Below are positions 7,283-12,588 of a stretch of 12,588 bases of DNA, in pieces. Position numbers and translations under genes: made by a program. Under the pieces are notes generated by a model. The model was given only the letters and a program-made list of their open reading frames with translations. It made no database searches and was not told the origin of the DNA. The stretch is from positions 1 to 12,588 of the forward strand of contig JAPPKT010000342.1 in assembly GCA_028819675.1 (NCBI GenBank). The letters are read 5' to 3'. The stretch comes from Caldilineaceae bacterium. Lineage in GTDB: Bacteria; Chloroflexota; Anaerolineae; Caldilineales; Caldilineaceae. Every line of letters begins with the position of its first letter. The stretch's first letter is position 1.

Positions 7283-7312
7283 TTGACAGATCAGGCCAAA
7301 AAAATGTAGACT
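7283..7312 (+). promoter_or_regulatory. Probable sigma-70 promoter of the MBL-TPR operon
   Basis: A perfect -35 TTGACA (7283-7288) is followed by an 18-nt spacer containing an A-run and by TAGACT (7307-7312, four of six to consensus). Transcription from about 7320 would give a leader of about 100 nt before the ATG at 7418. Confidence 0.5.
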
Positions 7313-7417
7313 AACGGATCAGAATCAGGATCGTGATTGGCTAGACGGCTTCGAAGCTGAATGTCGGCGTAGAGCTCTTACCGGCGTATTAAGTCACTTG
7401 GACGAGAGGTTTCGATC

Positions 7418-8440
7418 ATGGCTGCCAGACGAAGAACTTCATATAAAATAGGGGTGACCGGCCTGGGCGAGAGACAGGAAATCGCACCGGGTCTCTTTAT
7501 TAACACAGTTTACAGAGGCTGTACGCCCGGTTTTGTCGTCACCGACGAGGGCCTGATCCTCATCGACACGCCCTTGATCCCCAAACAGGCCAAAGACTGG
7601 CGGGAACAGATTGAAGCTGAGGCCCCCGGCCTGCCCATCCTTTATGTGTTCAACACCGATCACCATCGCGGCCATGCCTTGGGCAATCAGTATTTTCTGC
7701 CTACCACCGTGATCGCTCACGAGCGCGCCTATAAGGAAATGTCGGGGTACACCGAAAACTTCAAAGAGCGCGTCTACAACAGCTTCAAGCGCGAGCCGGA
7801 AATCCAGGAGCAGCTGACCAACATCGATATTATCCTCCCAAACGTTACCTTCACCGACAGCGCTCGCCTCAAATATGGAGGTCGTGAGATACAGCTGATC
7901 TATCTCGGCGGCCATACACCCGCCACCAGCATCGCCTGGCTGCCCGAAGAGAAGATCGCCTTCGTCGGCGACATCCTCTGGGTGGACCAGCATCCGTACA
8001 TGGCCCAGGCCGATTCTCTCGAGTGGATCGAAGCGCTGCGCCGAATTCGAACCCTCGGCGCCGAAAGATTGGTGCCCGGTCACGGCCCCGTATGCCGTCC
8101 CGATGACACCTACCGGGTAGAAGAGTACATCCTGTTCAAACGAGAACGCGTCCGCGACTACTACCTTGCCGGCAAAACCAAGAATGAAGCAAAGAGCGGG
8201 CTGGTCGGCGAAATGTTGGAGCTGTTCCCTGTCCCCCTCGAACGCAAAGCCAAAATTGAGAGCCAGATAAAGTCCGGCATCAATCGCGTCTACCGTGAAA
8301 TCCAGCGCGAAGAGGAATTGGCCGAAGTAGAGTCGGGCAACGGCGTGCTTCCGCCGCCGCCAAACGGAGAACACGGCCTTCACGAGCCCCAGGCCGAAGC
8401 CAACTTGCTTCCCACGCCTGTCGCGGTGGAGGCCAGTTAG
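7418..8440 (+). CDS. MBL-fold metallo-hydrolase with altered metal-binding motif
   Basis: A 340-residue metallo-beta-lactamase-fold protein. Strands leading to LILIDTPL (47-53) and the later ligands H166 (GGHTPA), D185 (FVGDIL) and H222 (VPGHGPV) are in place. The first motif, normally HxHxDH, reads D81-H-H83-R-G85-H86: the first His is Asp and the Asp is Gly, in NTDHHRGHALGN. Hydrolase activity of the usual binuclear zinc type is therefore uncertain; a one-metal or altered site is possible. Residues about 235-300 form a charged helical extension, followed by a Pro-rich tail. ATG at 7418 has AGAGG eight bases upstream. The TPR gene starts two bases after the stop, so they are co-transcribed and may act together. 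No signal peptide is visible; cytoplasmic. Substrate unknown. Confidence 0.9.
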   Translation: MAARRRTSYKIGVTGLGERQEIAPGLFINTVYRGCTPGFVVTDEGLILIDTPLIPKQAKDWREQIEAEAPGLPILYVFNTDHHRGHALGNQYFLPTTVIAHERAYKEMSGYTENFKERVYNSFKREPEIQEQLTNIDIILPNVTFTDSARLKYGGREIQLIYLGGHTPATSIAWLPEEKIAFVGDILWVDQHPYMAQADSLEWIEALRRIRTLGAERLVPGHGPVCRPDDTYRVEEYILFKRERVRDYYLAGKTKNEAKSGLVGEMLELFPVPLERKAKIESQIKSGINRVYREIQREEELAEVESGNGVLPPPPNGEHGLHEPQAEANLLPTPVAVEAS

Positions 8441-8442
8441 TA

Positions 8443-9492
8443 GTGGCCTACTCGGTTCGGGAAGAGCGCCAAAGTCTTGCCGTAAGTCTGCGGGAAGACC
8501 TCTTCGAAGCGGAAAAGATGATCGTTCAGCTGCGGCGCGACAACGTCGAACAGTTTCTGCAGCTGCTGGACCGCATCGAACAAAGATTCGCCGACCTGGA
8601 GTCGAGCGGCCTCGACCTGCGCCCCGAATACACCAGGTGGGGCAGCCTGCATAGCAAGGTGCGGCGCGAGGCAAGACGCATCGTTCGCGCTATCGACCTG
8701 GCCGGCGGTTCCGAGCATTTGCGCCAGGCAAACCAGCCCGCAGAAGGGTTCTGGTGGCGCCTGGACGCAGTGGTGGCCGCAGCCCGCCGCCGGTTGGTGC
8801 GCAGACTGAGCATCTCCTTCGCCTCCATCCTGGCTGTGTTGGTGCTTATCTGGGTCCTTCTCACTTTCGTCTTCCCCCCCGACCCCAATACAGTAGTCGC
8901 CTCCGAAGCAATCTCCACACTGCAGCAACTGGCCTTCGAGGGCCGGTGGGAAGAGGCTCTGGCCGTTATCGAAGAGGCATTGGCTCAACTCACCCAGCCG
9001 GATGCTGAACTCCTGATCTGGGAAGGAGTAATACGCGGTAAATTGGGCCAGGAGGAACGCGCCGCCGAGGCTCTCGAAGAAGCAAAATCTCTCGTGCCTC
9101 CAGGGCAGCTCGTAGCCTACTGGTGGTCGCTTGGCTCTGTTCAGCTTTCAGTTGGCGATGTGGAGGATGCCCGGACCTCCGGCTTTGAAGCGATTGGGAT
9201 CGACGATTCCGATCCCCAGGGCTACTTTCTTTTGGCAAGTGTCGCCGAGGTCATAGGTGACACGGTTTGCGCTGTTGACCTCTTCGAAGAAACGTTTCAG
9301 CTGGCTGCCGACAGCAACCCTCAGTTAGCCGTGATTGCCCGCGTACGCATGGGAAACCTGCTCCAACGACCCGCAAACATGCCGCTCCTGGGCGATGACG
9401 AGACAGCTGACGCTAACGAGGAGGGCGGCGAAAACAGCCAACAGGCCCAGGAATCCGACAACGGCCTGCCCGAGTCCTGCGCGGGACTTTAA
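8443..9492 (+). CDS. Single-pass membrane protein with extracytoplasmic TPR repeats
   Basis: A 349-residue protein I cannot assign to a named family. Residues 1-121 are charged and helical, probably coiled coil, ending in the basic RRRLVRR. One transmembrane helix follows at about 122-144 (LSISFASILAVLVLIWVLL). By the positive-inside rule the N domain is cytoplasmic and the rest outside. Residues about 155-290 hold several degenerate TPR-like helix pairs (GRWEEALAVIEEAL, GQEERAAEALEEAK, GDVEDARTSGFEAI), usually protein-binding. The last 35 residues are acidic and probably disordered. The start is GTG at 8443, two bases after the MBL stop, with GGAGG at 8428-8432 ten bases upstream inside the MBL gene. 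Tight coupling to the MBL gene suggests a shared process, possibly a membrane scaffold; this is inference. Confidence 0.82.
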   Translation: MAYSVREERQSLAVSLREDLFEAEKMIVQLRRDNVEQFLQLLDRIEQRFADLESSGLDLRPEYTRWGSLHSKVRREARRIVRAIDLAGGSEHLRQANQPAEGFWWRLDAVVAAARRRLVRRLSISFASILAVLVLIWVLLTFVFPPDPNTVVASEAISTLQQLAFEGRWEEALAVIEEALAQLTQPDAELLIWEGVIRGKLGQEERAAEALEEAKSLVPPGQLVAYWWSLGSVQLSVGDVEDARTSGFEAIGIDDSDPQGYFLLASVAEVIGDTVCAVDLFEETFQLAADSNPQLAVIARVRMGNLLQRPANMPLLGDDETADANEEGGENSQQAQESDNGLPESCAGL

Positions 9493-9546
9493 TTCCTCAA
9501 TTTCGATGCCAACCTCGCCCGCCTCTGCTCAATTTCCTGCCTGAAT

Positions 9547-9564
9547 TTTTGTGCCGGCGCAAAA
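9547..9564. promoter_or_regulatory. Near-perfect 18-bp palindrome upstream of tRNA-Arg
   Basis: TTTTGTGCCGGCGCAAAA is symmetric except for one T/G pair that can still wobble in RNA. It lies between the TPR gene and the tRNA, just before a TAAAAT box (9570-9575) that could be the tRNA -10. It could be an operator or a weak factor-dependent transcript end; there is no downstream T-run. Confidence 0.35.
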
Positions 9565-9602
9565 TCCTGTAAAATAGGCCAGCGTCGGTCGAGTATCCAT
9601 AC

Positions 9603-9675
9603 GCCCCCTTAGCTCAGAGGATAGAGCAACGGACTTCTAATCCGTCGGTCGTAGGTTCGACTCCTACAGGGGGTG
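9603..9675 (+). tRNA. tRNA-Arg (anticodon UCU)
   Basis: A complete 73-base cloverleaf. The acceptor 9603-9609 pairs with 9668-9674 (first pair G-U), the D-stem GCTC pairs with GAGC (9612-9615/9624-9627), the anticodon stem ACGGA pairs with TCCGT (9629-9633/9641-9645) and the T-stem GTAGG pairs with CCTAC (9651-9655/9663-9667). The seven-base loop CTTCTAA places TCT at 9636-9638, reading AGA. The T-loop is TTCGACT. Discriminator is G9675 and CCA is not encoded. A TAAAAT box at 9570-9575 could be its -10, but a matching -35 is not evident. No direct repeat of its 3' end, as expected for an integration site, is seen in the window. Confidence 0.96.
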
Positions 9676-9784
9676 CCTCAAAAACTAGGTGACGCTTGCT
9701 CTGCGGTAGACCGCCGAAGAGTGAGTCCTATTGCTTGTTACGCAGCCCCTCCTTACGCGCCGGAACTCAACTTCCTGACTCAAC

Positions 9785-9823
9785 AAAAAAGCACCGCCAG
9801 TGACCTTTTGGACATGGCGGCGC
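9785..9823 (-). terminator. Rho-independent terminator of the DUF433/DUF5615 relic
   Basis: On the minus strand a stem based on CCGCCA/TGGCGG (9820-9815 with 9799-9794), extended inward by TG/CA and CC/GG pairs around an AAAA loop and outward by a GC pair, is followed by TTTTTT (9790-9785). Two mismatches and one bulge interrupt it. Direction and place fit the end of the minus-strand toxin-antitoxin relic, which stops at 9827. Confidence 0.6.
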
Positions 9824-9826
9824 TAC

Positions 9827-9856
9827 TCACTGCAATCGGTCGACGAGAAACCTCAC
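9827..9856 (-). pseudogene. DUF5615 (PIN-like) toxin N-terminal remnant
   Basis: Starting from GTG at 9856, which overlaps the DUF433 stop by four bases (GTGA), the frame reads MRFLVDRLQ then TGA. MRFLVD is the characteristic opening of DUF5615/Mut7-C-like proteins, which commonly follow DUF433 genes. Only nine codons remain and the terminator starts right after, so nearly all of the toxin is gone. The identification depends on this short motif plus the DUF433 context, so it is an inference. Confidence 0.5.
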
Positions 9857-10103
9857 AGCGATTTCACAGTCACAGCGGCCAGCGTGTCGCCGGCAATAAC
9901 CGCGTGCGCGTAGGCAGTACATGCGCGAATGTCGTCGAATTCGAGATCTGGGTAATCATCTAGAAGTGCCTCTGGAGTGATCCCTTGCGCCAATAGGCTT
10001 AGTACGAGCTCCACCGATATTCTCATGTCTCAAACGATAGGCTTTCCCCGAATACGTCCGGACGTGCGGTTATACGCCTTAGCAGTCTTTCATCCGTCGG
10101 CAT
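9853..10103 (-). pseudogene. DUF433 antitoxin-like gene with a frameshift and an in-frame TGA
   Basis: The start ATG (10103-10101) has GGAGG six bases upstream. It opens MPTDERLLRRITARPDVFG, a typical DUF433 N-terminus, down to 10047. There the frame must shift by one base inside a run of four G (10049-10046) to continue as GKPIV; five G would keep it open. A TGA at 10032-10030 then stands where the family has Arg (GKPIV-R-xMRIS), so CGA to TGA explains it. The rest, DMRISVELVLSLLAQG...LLDDYPDLEFDDIRACTAYA, is a well-conserved DUF433 helix-turn-helix-like body ending at 9853. Restored length is about 83 residues, normal for the family. DUF433 proteins are thought to be antitoxins paired with DUF5615. 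An ATG at 10026 could still express the last 57 residues. The single-base loss could be a sequencing error. Confidence 0.75.
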
Positions 10104-10116
10104 TCTGTTCCTCCAT

Positions 10117-10223
10117 AGCCTGGCTCTTGGCCCATTCTCAGCACCGGGCGGCAAGCCCCGTACAAAAGCAAATCGAAATTTAACCCAAATTGGTCCAAAT
10201 CGCGATTGCCTTGTGCGCGAGCC
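10117..10223. other. Gap between ThuA and the DUF433 relic, with AT-rich palindromes
   Basis: The stretch 10163-10207 is markedly AT-rich against its surroundings. It holds the perfect palindrome AATCGCGATT (10198-10207), CCAAAT repeated at 10185 and 10195 (10-bp spacing, one helical turn), and CAAATCG at 10169 and 10196. This is where an autoregulatory promoter/operator of the minus-strand DUF433 gene would be expected, but no clean -35/-10 pair is visible. Confidence 0.3.
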
Positions 10224-11012
10224 CTAGCCAACCCGGTCCCGCACCGAACCCTTCTCCGCGATAGTCTCCAACGGATCCTTCTCGTTGATAGCAGTCAGAC
10301 CTGGCTTGCCCTCCTCAAAATAAGGGAACGTCGGTCCACCGGCCGGCGCCGCCCACCGCACCCCGTTTGCTATGACCTGGCGGACAATGTCCATGTGAAA
10401 TATCGGGTACGTCTCGTGTCCCGGACGGAAATAGAAGATCTTCCCATTGCCCCGATGGAAGCATGCTCCGCTGCGGAATACATTGCCTCCCTCAAACCAG
10501 CTGACGAACACCAGGTCGTCCGGCGGGGGAATATCGAACAACTCCCCGTACATCTCGCATTCCTCAATCTCAAAGTAGGGCGGCAACCCTTGCGCGATCG
10601 GGTGGGACGGCTTGACTACCCAGATGCGCTCCTTCTCGTCAGCCTCACGCCAGCGTAAACTGCACGTCGTACCCATCAAGCTCCGAAATATCTTCGAGAA
10701 ATGGCCTGAGTGCAAGACCACCAGCCCCATCCCCTCCAGCACCCGCCTCTTGACCCGCTCCACGATCTCGTCGTCCACCAGCGCATGAGCCCTGTGGCCC
10801 CACCAGGTCAATACGTCAGTCTCCGCCAGGACTTCGTCTGTCAGGCCGTGCTCGGGCTCATCCAGCGTAGCCGTGCCTACTGAATTGAATCCATGCAAGC
10901 GCAGCCCTTCCGCAATCGCACCGTGAATTCCATCAGGGTAGATTCCGCCGATGAACTCGTTTATCTTCTCGTGCTGATACTCGTTCCAGACCGTTACGCG
11001 AATGTCGCCCAT
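10224..11012 (-). CDS. thuA: ThuA-domain protein (trehalose utilization family)
   Basis: A 262-residue protein matching the ThuA family along its length: [12 protein letters not shown] (8-19), IYPDGIH (24-30), [11 protein letters not shown] (66-76), [12 protein letters not shown] (98-109), EEMYGE-like [12 protein letters not shown] (151-162), [12 protein letters not shown] (171-182) and [11 protein letters not shown] (193-203). The fold is class I glutamine-amidotransferase-like without the usual Cys triad. In rhizobia ThuA works with the oxidoreductase ThuB in trehalose and related disaccharide catabolism via 3-keto sugars. Here a Gfo/Idh/MocA gene ends 106 bases upstream on the same strand, the same pairing. 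The ATG has GGAGG (11020-11024) seven bases upstream. The tail (about 222-262) is a short extension. Actual substrate unknown. Confidence 0.93.
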   Translation of the reverse strand: MGDIRVTVWNEYQHEKINEFIGGIYPDGIHGAIAEGLRLHGFNSVGTATLDEPEHGLTDEVLAETDVLTWWGHRAHALVDDEIVERVKRRVLEGMGLVVLHSGHFSKIFRSLMGTTCSLRWREADEKERIWVVKPSHPIAQGLPPYFEIEECEMYGELFDIPPPDDLVFVSWFEGGNVFRSGACFHRGNGKIFYFRPGHETYPIFHMDIVRQVIANGVRWAAPAGGPTFPYFEEGKPGLTAINEKDPLETIAEKGSVRDRVG

Positions 11013-11118
11013 CCTGTCTCCTCCATAATCTGGGTACTGTTAAACGGTGTCGGATCACACGCACCTGGGGTGCGGTCCCTTTGCCCATCTGTTATGACTC
11101 TCCACCCTTCACGGCCCT

Positions 11119-12147
11119 CTAACTGCCGACCGTCACCGGCCTTCCACCCTGACCGGCCGACTCCTTAATCGCATCCCACAAGCGCGCCATGCGCAGACCG
11201 ATCTCCGGCGGGCAGGGGTTCTCAATCTCGCCGGCCCGTACACGCAGGAACTGCTGCCACGTACCCAGCGATTCGGGCAGCTCAACCGGCGTCAACGCCT
11301 CGTCCTCCATCTCCTGGACCAGTAGTCGCTCCCCCCAAATCCCTGTCTGCAGCATCCCTTTCTCACACATCACGCGTACGTCCGAGCCGATCACGGAATT
11401 CGTGTTTCCTGCCGCGTTCATCGACACCAGTGCACCCGACTTCAGCCGCGCAATGACCACCGAAAGAATGTCCACCGGCGCCCCTTCGTTTTCCATCCAC
11501 GCCGCAACCTCGACAAAGTCCTCCCCCGCCAGATCCGAAATAGTATTGAGCATATGCGCACCGGTGTCAAACAAGAAGCCGCCTCCGGCAACCTCGGGAT
11601 CCTGGCGCCACAGGCCCGTCGTGAAGGACTTCCAATTCTGCCACGCAACGCCGCTGATGGTCAGAATCCTTCCCAACTTCCCCGACCGCAAAATCTTCGT
11701 TCCCGTACGTACCTGCGGCGACATGCTGCCGTTGAATGCCACGGAAAGCAGGCGCTTGCTTCGATCCCGCACCTCAATCAGCTCCACTGCCTCCTGCGCG
11801 TTCATTACCATTGGCTTCTCTAACAATACGTCCAGCCCAGCCTCCAGACACGCCTTCGCCTGCGAAAAATGCAGTACGTGCGGAGTAATGATGAAAACAG
11901 CGTCCAGTTCGTCGCACGCCAGCATCTTTTCCAGGTCCGGCTCATTCGGGGGCGGCGTCTCGCCCGCCTCGTCAAAGAGCGCACAAAACGCCTCATACGA
12001 CTGGCCCGAAGGCTCACATACGATCTTTACCTCGGTCGTATCCTGCTGCATCAGAATCCGTCGCGTATGGTGCCGCGCCATCCCGCCGCACCCGACAAAC
12101 GCCATTCGAACGCGGGGCGTCCCCCCGCCGGAGCGACTTTCCGTCAT
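11119..12147 (-). CDS. Gfo/Idh/MocA family oxidoreductase
   Basis: A 342-residue NAD(P)-dependent sugar dehydrogenase-type protein. The Rossmann motif is [10 protein letters not shown] (residues 18-27), the conserved EKP with the catalytic Lys is at 110-112 (LLEKPMVMN), and the substrate-domain motif FDTGAH is at 193-198, with the His as a likely catalytic partner. I place the start at ATG 12147, seven bases after AGGAG (12155-12159) and ten residues before the first Rossmann strand region; the frame is open to 12273 but that extension is low-complexity and has no ribosome site. It precedes ThuA by 106 bases and probably forms a ThuB/ThuA-like pair oxidising a sugar or inositol derivative. 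Substrate cannot be told. Confidence 0.93.
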   Translation of the reverse strand: MTESRSGGGTPRVRMAFVGCGGMARHHTRRILMQQDTTEVKIVCEPSGQSYEAFCALFDEAGETPPPNEPDLEKMLACDELDAVFIITPHVLHFSQAKACLEAGLDVLLEKPMVMNAQEAVELIEVRDRSKRLLSVAFNGSMSPQVRTGTKILRSGKLGRILTISGVAWQNWKSFTTGLWRQDPEVAGGGFLFDTGAHMLNTISDLAGEDFVEVAAWMENEGAPVDILSVVIARLKSGALVSMNAAGNTNSVIGSDVRVMCEKGMLQTGIWGERLLVQEMEDEALTPVELPESLGTWQQFLRVRAGEIENPCPPEIGLRMARLWDAIKESAGQGGRPVTVGS

Positions 12148-12308
12148 CCTCTGACTCCTGACATTCTTTAATGTGGAAGATTGCTGCATCCCAATTCGGG
12201 CCGGACCAACGGCGCATCCGCCACTGGGGATGGCGGTCCTGCGCCCTACGATGGGCCCGTTGTGCCGGCACACATGGGGGACAAAGACGGCTTACGTCCG
12301 GCCACACC

Positions 12309-12337
12309 ATCATACCTTGCCGCACGACCACCGGCAA
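12309..12337 (-). promoter_or_regulatory. Probable sigma-70 promoter of the Gfo-ThuA operon
   Basis: On the minus strand TTGCCG (12337-12332, four of six) is followed by a 17-nt spacer and TATGAT (12314-12309, five of six). Transcription would start near 12302, giving a leader of about 155 nt. The inverted repeat at 12316-12338 covers the -35 and spacer, as an operator would. Confidence 0.45.
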
Positions 12338-12338
12338 G
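12316..12338. promoter_or_regulatory. Inverted repeat over the Gfo-ThuA promoter, possible operator
   Basis: CTTGCCG (12316-12322) and CGGCAAG (12332-12338) are perfect 7-bp arms separated by 9 bases. The element overlaps the predicted -35 and spacer, which would suit repression of a sugar-utilisation operon. No regulator gene is in the window. Confidence 0.45.
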
Positions 12339-12451
12339 ATTTCACCCCCAAAGGAGTGCATCCCAAAACGGTGGCGAAATCTCCTATACCTCCGGAGGCT
12401 CCCAAGCTATGGTCCATTCCATTCCTGTTTCCGCCAGGCTATGCGCCGTCT

Positions 12452-12486
12452 CTGACTGCTAACTACTGACTACTGGCTGCTGCAGT
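12452..12486. repeat. Five degenerate 7-bp tandem units
   Basis: Five consecutive heptamers read CTGACTG, CTAACTA, CTGACTA, CTGGCTG and CTGCAGT. The first four fit a CTRRCTR consensus. It lies in an intergenic tract near the contig end and has no evident function. Confidence 0.5.
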
Positions 12487-12520
12487 TCTGGGCGGTCGGG
12501 GCGAGTGGGCCCACCCGTTT

Positions 12521-12588
12521 TGGGGGGGGGGGGGCCCCCCCCCCCCCCCCCCCCCCAAAAAACCCCAAAAAAAAAAGGGGGGGTTTTT
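12521..12588. other. Homopolymer-rich contig end (probable artefact)
   Basis: The last bases are pure runs: 13 G (12522-12534), 22 C (12535-12556), then blocks of A, C, A, G and T. Such composition is not biological-looking and mirrors the left end, so it most likely comes from assembly or low-quality read tails. Confidence 0.8.

Larger units (their letters stand above)
6864..7417. other. Divergent intergenic region between PFK and MBL operons
   Basis: This 554-base gap contains the PFK leader and promoter (6864-6943), two tandem copies of a 68-bp palindromic repeat (6973-7108), and a candidate promoter for the MBL gene (7283-7312). Short open frames here have no ribosome binding site and no recognisable product. 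An imperfectly understood inverted repeat AATCA-N6-TGATT lies at 7323-7338, just after the predicted start of transcription. Confidence 0.6.
12148..12520. other. Region upstream of the Gfo gene without a supported gene
   Basis: Besides the ribosome site, promoter and inverted repeat described separately, it contains a hairpin CCGCCA-N7-TGGCGG (12218-12236) inside the leader and a degenerate heptamer repeat at 12452-12486. Open frames on both strands here have no ribosome sites and no recognisable products. Confidence 0.5.

Noticed and set aside
7439..8674. A 411-codon minus-strand open frame
   Set aside because: It is antisense to the MBL and TPR genes, whose motifs and ribosome sites are clear; high GC at third positions produces such shadows.
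9603..9675. tRNA-Arg as an integrated-element attachment site
   Set aside because: No direct repeat of the tRNA 3' end and no integrase gene are present in the window.
9673..9963. A 96-codon plus-strand frame just after the tRNA
   Set aside because: Starts inside the tRNA and runs antisense to the DUF433/DUF5615 relic and its terminator; no ribosome site.
10090..10092. A second in-frame TGA in the DUF433 relic, from an ATG at 10116
   Set aside because: Reading the neighbouring frame gives a better start (10103) with GGAGG and a proper DUF433 N-terminus, so this TGA is not in the original gene.
11189..12154. A 321-codon plus-strand open frame
   Set aside because: Antisense of the Gfo/Idh/MocA gene, Ser/Arg-rich composition, no family resemblance.
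12166..12194. Promoter TTGGGA-17-TTAAAG upstream of the Gfo gene
   Set aside because: Weak -10, and the start would fall on the ribosome binding site; the pair at 12309-12337 is better.
12148..12273. N-terminal extension of the Gfo/Idh/MocA protein to 12273
   Set aside because: No ribosome site for the upstream starts and no homology-like sequence; ATG at 12147 has AGGAG at seven bases.

Overview
This 12.6 kb window looks like a bacterial contig of moderately high GC. It carries eight intact protein genes, one tRNA, and relics of two accessory loci. The repertoire points loosely to an environmental Chloroflexota-type heterotroph: an enolase-superfamily sugar-acid dehydratase, a ThuA plus Gfo/Idh/MocA pair, a zinc-independent quinone reductase, metallo-beta-lactamase-fold and TPR proteins, DUF433/DUF5615 and DUF3782-like genes, and GTAGGGGCAGGC-type intergenic palindromes. 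No marker gene is present, so that assignment is inference only. Both extreme ends (about 1-40 and 12521-12588) are homopolymer runs that look like assembly artefacts.

Layout, left to right. A galactonate-dehydratase-like enzyme (342-1481, +) sits behind a near-consensus sigma-70 promoter. A DUF3782-like coiled-coil/nuclease-fold gene (1640-2371, +) is cut by an in-frame TAG; a perfect 16-bp palindrome lies just upstream. A PIG3-type quinone oxidoreductase (2512-3492, +) converges on, and overlaps by 14 bp, the end of a three-gene minus-strand operon. That operon runs 6-phosphofructokinase (6863-4584), class I methyltransferase (4559-3933), low-molecular-weight phosphatase (3922-3479), from an extended -10 promoter near 6935-6943. 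A 68-bp repeat present twice in tandem fills the divergent gap, followed by a plus-strand pair: an MBL-fold protein with an altered metal motif (7418-8440) and a one-TM TPR protein (8443-9492). tRNA-Arg(UCU) is at 9603-9675. Between it and ThuA lies a decayed DUF433/DUF5615 toxin-antitoxin module (minus strand, 10103 to 9827) with its own terminator. The right end holds a minus-strand operon, Gfo/Idh/MocA oxidoreductase (12147-11119) then ThuA (11012-10224), with a promoter and a 7-bp inverted repeat upstream.

The most striking item is the phosphofructokinase. It is a 759-residue fused tandem enzyme of the animal/fungal architecture: catalytic N half, degenerate C half bearing the same kinds of substitutions seen in the regulatory half of animal PFK. 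Here it is a bacterial operon gene with a perfect Shine-Dalgarno. The sugar-related genes (dehydratase, ThuA/Gfo pair, PFK) fit a carbohydrate-degrading lifestyle but are in separate transcription units. The two decayed accessory loci carry lesions explicable by C-to-T changes and one single-base loss in a G run, while all metabolic genes are intact. I did not find a clear new multi-gene defence or mobile system.
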